Assembly: GCA_937910255.1 (NCBI GenBank)
Contig: CALEOQ010000369.1
Span: 1 to 11,074 of the forward strand
Source: an uncultured Caulobacteraceae bacterium
Lineage (GTDB): Bacteria; Pseudomonadota; Alphaproteobacteria; Caulobacterales; Caulobacteraceae
Direction of reading: 5' to 3'
Length of the DNA stretch: 11,074 nucleotides
Part shown: positions 6,062-11,074 of the stretch, one piece after another
How the letters are laid out: every line of letters begins with the position of its first letter
Position numbering within the stretch: position 1 is the stretch's first letter
Made by a program: the position numbers and the translations under genes
Notes under the pieces: generated by a model
What the model was told of the DNA's origin: nothing
Database searches by the model: none
What the model saw: only the letters and a program-made list of their open reading frames with translations

Positions 6062-6188
6062 CTGAGCGTCTTCCCTTTTAAGAATTGCTCGCAACATCCT
6101 GACCCATTCGCCGCCGCCTGTCACGGGGCGCCGGCCGGTTTACTTCGAGACTGGCGCAGGCCAAGCTCCGCGGCCGCACGGAGACCCG

Positions 6189-6497
6189 ATGGCTACGATC
6201 GAACAGCTCACCGCCCGCATCGCCCAGACCCTGGAGACCGGCGAGCCGCTGCCCCACGTGGTCAAGATCGATCTGAAGGGTGCGGGCTTTATCCATATCG
6301 CCGGCGATCAGGTGACCAACCAGGACGCCCCGGCGGATCTGGTGGTCACCATCAGCCTGGACGACATCGTCGCCCTCGGCCGCCGCCGGCTCGATCCCAT
6401 GACCGCCCTGATGAGCCGCCGGATGCGAATGTCCGACATGGGCCTGGCCATGTCCATGCAGTCGAAGATCCAGGCCCTGTTCGCCCAAGCCGCCTAA
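6189..6497 (+). CDS. SCP2 sterol-carrier-domain protein
   Basis: A 102-residue single-domain protein of the SCP2 sterol-transfer family, which binds lipids or acyl chains in a hydrophobic tunnel. Seen: an N-terminal helix, the strand pair VVKIDLKGAGFIHI, then ADLVVTISLDDIVALGRRRLDPMTALMSRRMRMSDMGLAM, which is the usual strand-helix end of the fold, including the DP-x4-LM stretch that precedes the C-terminal helix. The length is normal for a stand-alone SCP2 domain. ATG 6189 follows GGAG (6180-6183) with 5 bases between. The next gene, a PldB-like lipase, begins 28 bases downstream on the same strand, so the two probably form a lipid-handling operon. Bacterial SCP2 proteins are mostly uncharacterised; no ligand can be assigned. 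No signal peptide is visible. Confidence 0.88.
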   Translation: MATIEQLTARIAQTLETGEPLPHVVKIDLKGAGFIHIAGDQVTNQDAPADLVVTISLDDIVALGRRRLDPMTALMSRRMRMSDMGLAMSMQSKIQALFAQAA

Positions 6498-6514
6498 AGC
6501 CCAAGCCGCCTAGA
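6483..6514 (+). repeat. 16-base tandem duplication across the SCP2 stop codon
   Basis: GCCCAAGCCGCCTAAA (6483-6498) is followed directly by GCCCAAGCCGCCTAGA (6499-6514), differing at one base. The first copy contains the TAA stop of the SCP2 gene; the second ends in the AGAGG used as ribosome site by the lipase gene. Confidence 0.85.
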
Positions 6515-6525
6515 GGATGCCGCCC

Positions 6526-7482
6526 ATGTCCGAAGCCGCCCCCCTGACCGCGATCCCCACGGCCCCGGTCCCGGACGGCGGGACGGCGGAATGGTTTGTC
6601 GGCGCCAAGGGGGCGCGGCTGCGTGCGGCCCTGTTCCCGGCCAAGGGCGAGGCGCGTGGGTCGGTGGTGCTGAGCGGCGGGCGCACCGAGCCCATCGAGA
6701 AATACTTCGAGGTCATCGACGACCTGACCGGGCGGGGCTTCGTGGTGCTGGCCCATGACTGGCGGGGCCAGGGCCTGTCCCACCGCGATCTGGACGACGA
6801 CCGGCTGAAGGGCCATGCCGAGGGCGCCGAGCCCTTCCTGGCCGACTATGACGCCCTGCTGGCGCAGTTTGCGGCCCGCCTGCCCAAGCCGTGGATCGCC
6901 ATGGGACATTCCATGGGCGGCTGCCTGACCCTGCTGGCCCTGGCCAAGGGCCAGGCCGACCGCTTCGCCGGCGCCATTCTGTCGGCGCCCATGCTGGGGG
7001 TCCGGGTCGGGCGCTATCCCAAGGCGGTGCGCCTGCTGGTGGGGCTGAACCGCCTGATGGGCCGGGCCGGCGGCTACTGCATGGGCGATCCGGGCAAGCC
7101 CTTCGACGACACCTTCGACGGCAATGTCCTGACCCATGATCGGACGCGGTTCGCCACAGCAAGGGCCCAGATCGCCGCCAATCGCGACCTGGCGCTGGGG
7201 GCGCCCACCTGGGGCTGGCTGGACTTCGCCCTGCGCGCCGCCGATTTCTTTGCGCGGCCGGCCAATCTGGCCTCGGTGACGATCCCGGTGGTCATCTGTC
7301 AGGCCGAGCAGGAAAAGCTGGTGGACAATGAGGCCCAGGATCATGTGGCCCGCAGCCTGCCCGACGGGCGGCTGGTGGTGGTCAAGGGCGCCCTGCACGA
7401 GATCCTGATGGAGACCGACGCCCGGCGCGCCGTCTTCTGGGCCGAGTTCGACGGTCTGGTGGCGGAAGTAGCTAGAGCCTGA
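6526..7482 (+). CDS. PldB-like lysophospholipase / monoacylglycerol-lipase family alpha/beta hydrolase
   Basis: A 318-residue hydrolase of the serine lipase type that would cleave acyl esters of lysophospholipids or monoacylglycerols. Seen: the oxyanion and strand region VVLSGGRTEPIEKYFEVIDDL, AHDWRGQGLS, the nucleophile elbow G-H-S129-M-G-G, the acid-residue strand QAEQE263KLVDN, and GALH291EIL carrying the catalytic His. The stretch QAE-x-E-x-x-VDN followed later by KGA-x-HEIL matches E. coli PldB (lysophospholipase L2) closely as I recall it. The acid residue appears to be Glu, as in PldB, where generic family members have Asp. ATG 6526 is chosen because AGAGG (6512-6516) lies 9 bases upstream; ATG 6517 would abut it. 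No signal peptide, so cytoplasmic or inner-membrane peripheral. It probably shares a transcript with the SCP2 gene. Confidence 0.92.
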   Translation: MSEAAPLTAIPTAPVPDGGTAEWFVGAKGARLRAALFPAKGEARGSVVLSGGRTEPIEKYFEVIDDLTGRGFVVLAHDWRGQGLSHRDLDDDRLKGHAEGAEPFLADYDALLAQFAARLPKPWIAMGHSMGGCLTLLALAKGQADRFAGAILSAPMLGVRVGRYPKAVRLLVGLNRLMGRAGGYCMGDPGKPFDDTFDGNVLTHDRTRFATARAQIAANRDLALGAPTWGWLDFALRAADFFARPANLASVTIPVVICQAEQEKLVDNEAQDHVARSLPDGRLVVVKGALHEILMETDARRAVFWAEFDGLVAEVARA

Positions 7483-7487
7483 GTCTT

Positions 7488-7535
7488 GAGCGCGTTTTGA
7501 TCCGATAACCGGTTCCCACTTATCGGAACGCGCTC
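7488..7535. repeat. Palindromic intergenic repeat between convergent genes
   Basis: Arms GAGCGCGT (7488-7495) and ACGCGCTC (7528-7535), with inner arms TCCGATAA (7501-7508) and TTATCGGA (7520-7527) around the loop CCGGTTCCCAC. A 5-base bulge (7496-7500) lies on the left only. The layout and the GGTTCCCACTT-type core resemble a palindromic intergenic repeat that I recall as common in alphaproteobacterial genomes (Rhizobiales copies have a similar CCGGTTTTC core). The right arm includes the first base of the hisN stop triplet (7537-7535), so it may terminate or protect both convergent transcripts. No U-run follows. Confidence 0.75.
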
Positions 7536-8359
7536 TAGATCGTCTTCGCCGAACGCCTGAGCGCCACCAGGGCCTCGTCCAGGCAGGCCCGGTCGCCGGC
7601 GATCACCACCTGCCCGCCGGAATCGCCCACGGGCTGGCCGCGCCAGTCGGTGACGAGGCCGCCGGCCCCTTCGATCACCGGAATGGCGGCCTCGATGTCC
7701 CAGGATTTCAGGCCAGCCTCGATCACCATGTCCATCGCGCCGGCCGCCACCATCGCATAGGCGTAGGCGTCCAGGCCAAGGCGGGCCAGGCGCGACGCCG
7801 CCCGCACCTGGGTCCAGGCGCCAAGCTCGGCGCCATTGAAACAGGCCTCAGGATCGGTGGTGGAGATGGTGGCGTCGGTGAGCTTGGGGCAGGGGCGCAC
7901 CTTCAGCGGTCGCGACGTCCCGCGCGACACCAGGCGCGAGCCCCCGGCGTGGCCCACATAGACCTCGTCCAGATAGGGCTGGCCGATCGAACCCAAAATG
8001 GGACGCCCCTGGTGGCGCAGGCCGATCAGCACGCACCAGAGGGGGAGGCCAGAAATGAAGGAGCGGGTGCCGTCGATGGGGTCGAGGACCCAGACGAATT
8101 CGGCGTCGGGCCGGTCCTCTCCATATTCCTCGCCGATCACCCCATGCTCGGGAAAGCGCTCGGCGATCAGTTTGCGAATCGCCGCTTCCGCGCCGCGATC
8201 TGCGGCCGTAACCGGATCGAAGGCGTTGAGCCCCGGCGCGCCGCCCTTGTTTTCCAGGCCATGGTCGGCGCGGAACAGGGGAAGCGCCACCTCGGCGGCG
8301 GCTTGGTTCAACTCGAGGATCAGGTCTTCGAGGGCGGTCAGGCGATCAGGGCTGAGCAT
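7535..8359 (-). CDS. hisN: Histidinol-phosphatase, inositol-monophosphatase family (HisN-type)
   Basis: A 274-residue Mg-dependent phosphatase that would convert L-histidinol phosphate to histidinol, the penultimate part of histidine synthesis, in the cytoplasm. The family metal-binding motifs are intact: IGEEYG with E77-E78, LD93-PID96-GT-RSF, and SW220-D221IEAA near the C-terminus, followed by GAGGLVTDWRG. DPIDGTRSFISGLPLW with a SW-D-IEAA end is the pattern of the HisN subgroup in place of general inositol-1-phosphatases, although inositol or nucleotide monophosphates remain possible substrates. ATG 8359 matches the family N-terminus (LTALEDLILELNQAA). The reading frame stays open for another 114 codons upstream, but that translation is Arg/Pro/Gly-rich and without family similarity. 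The ribosome site is weak (CAGG very close). The gene lies 86 bases after the XRE gene on the same strand; its stop is TAG at 7537-7535. Confidence 0.88.
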   Translation of the reverse strand: MLSPDRLTALEDLILELNQAAAEVALPLFRADHGLENKGGAPGLNAFDPVTAADRGAEAAIRKLIAERFPEHGVIGEEYGEDRPDAEFVWVLDPIDGTRSFISGLPLWCVLIGLRHQGRPILGSIGQPYLDEVYVGHAGGSRLVSRGTSRPLKVRPCPKLTDATISTTDPEACFNGAELGAWTQVRAASRLARLGLDAYAYAMVAAGAMDMVIEAGLKSWDIEAAIPVIEGAGGLVTDWRGQPVGDSGGQVVIAGDRACLDEALVALRRSAKTI

Positions 8360-8376
8360 GCCTGATCGTTTAGCCC

Positions 8377-8412
8377 GCCGCGCGGCGCAGCGAAATCCCG
8401 CAACCGCGCGGC
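8377..8412 (-). other. GC-rich stem-loop between the XRE gene and hisN
   Basis: GCCGCGCGG (8377-8385) and CCGCGCGGC (8404-8412) form a perfect 9-bp stem with an 18-base loop in the 86-base gap. Each arm contains the 8-base palindrome CCGCGCGG. It could separate or attenuate transcription from the regulator gene into hisN. No U-run is present, so function is open. Confidence 0.35.
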
Positions 8413-8445
8413 CAGAAGCGCGCCCAAGTCCTGGAGTGTAGACGT

Positions 8446-8826
8446 TCAGCCGTGCTCGGTGTCGCCGTTCAAGGACTTGGCCAGGTCGAGAAGCCGCCGG
8501 CGGGGCCGTTCGCCCAGCTGGTAGTAGGCCTTGATGAGGTCCATGGTCTCCTTGCTGGCCAGCACTTCGCCGCCGGTGTCGCAGGCTTCGGCGCGTTCCT
8601 GCGCCGCGGCCGAGAGACCGTCGTAGAAATAGGCCACGGGGACTTCCAGGGCCTCGGAAAGTTGCCACAGGCGGGCGGCCGAAATGCGGTTGGCGCCGCA
8701 CTCGTACTTCTGAATCTGCTGAAATCTCACACCGCAGGCGCCGGCCAACTGCTGCTGGGTCAGACCCAGCAGGCGACGACGACGACGGAGACGCTTACCC
8801 AGGTGGACATCGATTTCGTTACCCAT
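8446..8826 (-). CDS. XRE-family helix-turn-helix regulator (PhrR/PraR-like)
   Basis: A 126-residue DNA-binding regulator. The Cro/C1-type helix-turn-helix spans about residues 7-62: a basic first helix (GKRLRRRRRLLGLT), the QQQLAGACG turn, the recognition region VRFQQIQKYECGANRIS, then AARLWQLSEALEVPVAYFYDGL. A C-terminal tail contains ETMDLIKAYYQL and RRRLLDLAKSL. IDVH-x-GKR-x-R at the start and FQQ-x-QKYE-x-GANR in the recognition region are typical of a widespread alphaproteobacterial group that includes PhrR/PraR of rhizobia. The residue after KYE is Cys here where the group usually has Arg or Gly. Start ATG 8826 is preceded by a purine-rich GAGGGGGAAAGAGG. Two inverted repeats in the upstream gap could be operator sites for autoregulation or for control of the divergent acyltransferase gene; that is inference. 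Confidence 0.9.
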   Translation of the reverse strand: MGNEIDVHLGKRLRRRRRLLGLTQQQLAGACGVRFQQIQKYECGANRISAARLWQLSEALEVPVAYFYDGLSAAAQERAEACDTGGEVLASKETMDLIKAYYQLGERPRRRLLDLAKSLNGDTEHG

Positions 8827-8858
8827 GCCTCTTTCCCCCTCACGGTTAAGAGCCGAAC

Positions 8859-8877
8859 CCGTCCCGAAGGGGGACGG
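8859..8877. promoter_or_regulatory. Perfect inverted repeat upstream of the XRE gene
   Basis: CCGTCCC (8859-8865) and GGGACGG (8871-8877) are a perfect 7-bp inverted repeat with a 5-base spacer, 33 bases upstream of the regulator's ATG. It may be an operator bound by the dimeric regulator or a hairpin in the leader RNA. Confidence 0.4.
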
Positions 8878-8904
8878 CATGGGCCAAGCTCGGCAAGTCG
8901 CGCG

Positions 8905-8918
8905 CCAAGCGACCTTGG
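8905..8918. promoter_or_regulatory. Second inverted repeat in the divergent gap
   Basis: CCAAG-CGAC-CTTGG is a perfect 5-bp inverted repeat with a 4-base spacer, between the XRE gene and the acyltransferase gene. It is a size suited to a small dimeric helix-turn-helix protein, but short enough to occur by chance. Confidence 0.3.
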
Positions 8919-8959
8919 TTCGCGTTGCATGAAGCGCTGCGGCGAGACTAGAGAAGGGC

Positions 8960-9889
8960 ATGGCGCGTGCGCGATCATCCCCCGGGGGGCGGCTGGCCCA
9001 GGACCTGGCCTGGCGACTGGAAGCCCTGGCCTATGACGCCGTCACCCTGCTGGCGCGGGCCTTTCCGATCGATGCGGTTTCAGACTTCGGGGCGGCGCTG
9101 CTTCGGCGCCTCGGCCCGCTGACCAGCGCCCACCAGGTGGTGCTGCGCAATCTCAGGATCGCCTTTCCCGACCTTTCGCCCGAAGCGATCGACGCCCTGG
9201 CCGACCAACAGTGGGTCCAGACCGGACGGACCTTCGCCGAATTTCCCATCATCGACCGGATCGTGGCCGCCGGGGACCGGATCGAGATCGTCAACGCCGA
9301 GCGCCTGGCCGAGATCGCCCGCACGGGGGAGCCGGTGGTGTTCGTCTCCGGCCACCTCTCCAACTGGGAGATCATGCCCGCGGTGATCGCCCATTCCGGC
9401 GTGGTCTGCCACATGACCTATCGGGCGGCGAACAATCCCTATTTCGACAAGCGCATCCGCGACAACCGCTTCCGCTACGGGGTGCGGCTGTTTGCGCCCA
9501 AGGGCGGGGACGGGGCCCGCGAGGTTCTGGAGGCCCTAGGGCGTGGGGAGTCCGTGGCCCTGATGAACGACCAGAAGTTCAATGGCGGCGTGGCGGCCCC
9601 CTTCTTCGGCAAGCAGGCCCACACCGCACCGGGACCTTCGCGACTGGCCCTGCGGTTCGACACCGTGCTGCAGCCCATGTCGGTCCAGCGGCTGGCCAAG
9701 GCGCGCTTCCGGGTGATCGTCCATCCGCCGATCAAGCCGACCTCATCGGGCGACCGCAGCGCCGACATCGCCAGATCGGTGGGCCGCATCAACACCTTCA
9801 TGGAAGAGCGTATCGCCGAGCGCCCGGCCGAATGGTTCTGGACCCATAAGCGCTGGCCCAACGAGACCTATTCCCGCCGGCGGCGCTGA
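8960..9889 (+). CDS. Lipid A biosynthesis acyltransferase, LpxL/HtrB family
   Basis: A 309-residue member of the lysophospholipid-acyltransferase-like family that adds a secondary acyl chain from acyl-ACP to the lipid A precursor at the cytoplasmic face of the inner membrane. Seen: a partly hydrophobic N-terminal region (LEALAYDAVTLLARAFP), the early family stretch VVLRNLRIAFPDLS, the catalytic H-x4-E motif G-H132-L-S-N-W-E137, then YRAANNPYFD, ALMNDQKFNGGVAAPFFG with a conserved Asp-Gln, LALRF, and the C-terminal PAEWFWTHKRWPNE typical of LpxL/LpxM enzymes. Length is normal. ATG 8960 sits one base after AGAGAAGGG, a tight spacing, but no better in-frame start precedes it. Which acyl position or chain length it serves cannot be read from the sequence, so I give no symbol. 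It is divergent from the XRE gene and convergent with the M23 peptidase gene. Confidence 0.93.
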   Translation: MARARSSPGGRLAQDLAWRLEALAYDAVTLLARAFPIDAVSDFGAALLRRLGPLTSAHQVVLRNLRIAFPDLSPEAIDALADQQWVQTGRTFAEFPIIDRIVAAGDRIEIVNAERLAEIARTGEPVVFVSGHLSNWEIMPAVIAHSGVVCHMTYRAANNPYFDKRIRDNRFRYGVRLFAPKGGDGAREVLEALGRGESVALMNDQKFNGGVAAPFFGKQAHTAPGPSRLALRFDTVLQPMSVQRLAKARFRVIVHPPIKPTSSGDRSADIARSVGRINTFMEERIAERPAEWFWTHKRWPNETYSRRRR

Positions 9890-9892
9890 GCC

Positions 9893-10762
9893 TCAGGCGG
9901 CCCGGAAGCCGACCAGGGACAGGGGATTGAGATTGCGGTCGCGCCACTTCATCCGCCAGCAGAGGTGGGGGCCGGTGGCGCGCCCCTCGGCGCCCACCGC
10001 GGCGATCACCTCGCCCTGCGCCACCGACTGGCCCGGACGTACGTCAAGCTGGGACAGGTGCAGATAGGCGCTGACCAGGCCCTGGCCGTGATCGAGCATG
10101 ATCAGGCCGCCCTCATAGTGCAGGCCGGTCTCGGCGAAGGCCACCTCGGCGGCGGCCGGCGCCATGACCGGGGTTCCCACCGGCGCGGCCATGTCCACGC
10201 CGTAGTGGGGCCGCGATGGCGCGCCGTTCAGGATGCGCTGGCCGCCGAAGCGGCCCGAGAGGCGGAAGTCGTGCAGCGGCAGGATGAAGCCCTGGCGGAA
10301 ATCGGTGCGGTCGGCCCGGCTGGCGAACCCGGCCCGCTTGCGCACGGCCTCTGCGCGGATGCGGGCCAGCAGCTCGGGCGCCGTCGGGGCGACCTGATCC
10401 TGCGGCAGGCCGTTGATCCGCTGGATGTCGAAATCGCCGGACTGAATCGTCAACATCCGGACCGCCTCGGCGCCCTGGCTCACCACCCGGACCTCGACCT
10501 TGGCGGCCGCATCGCGGTCGAAGCCGACGACGAACCAGCCCTCGGGCGAGGCCTGGCCCACCGCTTCGCCGTCGATGAAGACCGTGGCGCCGGGCGCAGT
10601 CTGGCCGACGGCGGCGCCCCCCTGGATCAGGCGGCCATTCAGCCGCAGGGGCAGGGCGTCATTCTGGGAAAGCGCGGTCCCGGGGACGGCCAGGCTGGCG
10701 AGGCCCGTCAGCAGGGCCTGTCGGCGATGGGGGAGCCCGATCAGCTGTTGTGCTCCTTCCAC
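9893..10762 (-). CDS. M23-family (LytM-type) peptidase, exported
   Basis: A protein of about 289 residues, probably a periplasmic peptidoglycan endopeptidase or a divisome-type LytM factor. Counting from GTG 10762: a signal region with R13-R14 and a hydrophobic stretch to about 31 (ALS|QN), a strand-rich N-terminal domain (36-105), a linker, then the M23 domain with H186-Y-G-V-D190, YLH235LS, and GPH266-L-C268-W. LytM enzymes bind zinc with H, D and the second His of H-x-H; here that second His is Cys. The start is uncertain. GTG 10762 overlaps the upstream DUF2093 gene by 22 bases and lacks a good ribosome site. An in-frame CTG at 10744-10742 lies 8 bases after a perfect AAGGAG (10758-10753) and overlaps the upstream stop as CTGA, giving 283 residues with the signal intact. 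Confidence 0.88.
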   Translation of the reverse strand: MEGAQQLIGLPHRRQALLTGLASLAVPGTALSQNDALPLRLNGRLIQGGAAVGQTAPGATVFIDGEAVGQASPEGWFVVGFDRDAAAKVEVRVVSQGAEAVRMLTIQSGDFDIQRINGLPQDQVAPTAPELLARIRAEAVRKRAGFASRADRTDFRQGFILPLHDFRLSGRFGGQRILNGAPSRPHYGVDMAAPVGTPVMAPAAAEVAFAETGLHYEGGLIMLDHGQGLVSAYLHLSQLDVRPGQSVAQGEVIAAVGAEGRATGPHLCWRMKWRDRNLNPLSLVGFRAA

Positions 10763-10965
10763 CGGGCATAGGCCTCGGTGGGGCCGGCATAGGCTTCCTG
10801 CAGGGCTGGGCTCCAGTAGCGCAGGGCCTCCAGCGGGATCCGCACGCCGGTCACGGCGCAGGCCACGAAGCGGCCGGGCTTGAGAACGACGAAGTCGCCG
10901 TCGCCATAATGGAGGACGGCAAGCTCGGCGGGCTTGCCGGAAAGGTCGCGGTCATGGGCGTTCAT
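10741..10965 (-). CDS. DUF2093 protein
   Basis: A 74-residue protein that I recognise as the small alphaproteobacterial family DUF2093 from the run LHYGDGDFVVLKPGRFVACA, then VTGVRIPLEALRYWSP, then QEAYAGP. The function of the family is unknown. The compact single domain with conserved Cys in VACAVTG, Tyr-Trp and QEAY has no signal peptide or membrane segment. ATG 10965 is preferred to the adjoining GTG 10968; neither has a strong ribosome site. Its last codons (K-E-H-N-S) contain the AAGGAG that would serve the following M23 peptidase gene, so the two are tightly coupled. It lies 52 bases after the probable xseA end, a neighbourhood I recall as common in this class. Confidence 0.85.
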   Translation of the reverse strand: MNAHDRDLSGKPAELAVLHYGDGDFVVLKPGRFVACAVTGVRIPLEALRYWSPALQEAYAGPTEAYARWKEHNS

Positions 10966-11017
10966 CACGCCAATGTAGCGCGCCGGGGCAGGCTCGAACA
11001 GGGTCTGGGGGCGGCGT

Positions 11018-11074
11018 CTAGAACAGATCGCCCTGAACGGCCCTGGCGGGCGGGGCCGGGCCCTCTCGCGGACG
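11018..11074 (-). CDS. xseA: Probable 3' end of xseA (exodeoxyribonuclease VII large subunit)
   Basis: On the minus strand an open frame enters from the right edge and ends with TAG at 11020-11018. Only 18 codons are visible: an Arg/Pro/Ala-rich stretch closing with V-Q-G-D-L-F. Alphaproteobacterial XseA proteins typically end in a basic, low-complexity tail with a terminal Q-G-x-L-F, and a DUF2093 gene often follows, which fits here. If right, the full protein would be the large subunit of the nuclease that degrades single-stranded DNA. With so few residues the assignment depends on the tail motif and neighbourhood. Confidence 0.45.
   Translation of the reverse strand, partial: RPREGPAPPARAVQGDLF

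Noticed and set aside
5612..6547. A 311-codon plus-strand open frame crossing the flavoprotein and SCP2 genes
   Set aside because: Low-complexity Arg/Pro/Gly-rich translation overlapping two recognisable genes in other frames.
6352..7398. A 348-codon minus-strand open frame opposite the PldB-like gene
   Set aside because: Translation is Gly/Gln/Arg-rich without any motif, while the plus strand has a complete hydrolase.
8360..8701. N-terminal extension of the hisN reading frame by 114 codons
   Set aside because: The added residues resemble no inositol-monophosphatase region and overlap the XRE gene; ATG 8359 fits the family start.
9886..9896. CTGAG-C-CTCAG palindrome at the acyltransferase/M23 junction as a terminator
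   Set aside because: It arises simply from two facing TGA stops with a shared flanking base and is too short for a stable stem.

Overview
The window looks like a chromosomal segment of a GC-rich alphaproteobacterium, most likely in the Caulobacteraceae (Caulobacter/Phenylobacterium type). This rests on the very high GC content, a PhrR/PraR-type XRE regulator, a HisN-type histidinol-phosphatase, a DUF2093 gene beside what looks like the end of xseA, and a possible Caulobacter-style sigma-73 promoter. The lineage is inferred from gene content and not proven. There are twelve complete or near-complete genes and a gene fragment at each edge. I see no tRNA, rRNA, CRISPR array, transposase or phage gene.

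Layout. (1) 1-280: 3' end of a RibD-like deaminase domain that has lost its zinc cysteines. (2) 352-2957: two tandem paralogous pentapeptide-repeat proteins of about 420 aa, each made of two 'H/W-GG leader plus beta-helix' modules. (3) 2966-3005: overlapping strong hairpins between convergent genes. (4) 3038-3634, minus strand: a class A small heat-shock protein with a near-consensus RpoH promoter and a leader of about 107 nt that folds like a ROSE RNA thermometer. (5) 3717-5444: two tandem paralogous methyltransferase-like proteins, one with a Sec signal and one with a Tat-type lipoprotein signal. (6) 5450-6061, minus: a PPOX-family flavoprotein. (7) 6189-7482: an SCP2 lipid-binding protein followed by a PldB-like lysophospholipase/monoglyceride lipase. 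(8) 7488-7535: a palindromic intergenic repeat. (9) 7535-8826, minus: hisN and, upstream of it, an XRE regulator. (10) 8960-9889: an LpxL/HtrB-type lipid A acyltransferase. (11) 9893-11074, minus: an M23 peptidase, DUF2093 and a probable xseA tail.

How the genes fit together. Several products concern the envelope or lipids: two exported methyltransferase homologues, SCP2 plus lysophospholipase, a lipid A acyltransferase and a periplasmic M23 peptidase. The rest are housekeeping or stress genes. The best-supported regulatory system is the two-layer heat control of the hsp20 gene. The least understood coding content is the twin pentapeptide proteins and the exported methyltransferase pair, both of which are tandem duplications with divergence. 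No complete new defence or mobile system is apparent.
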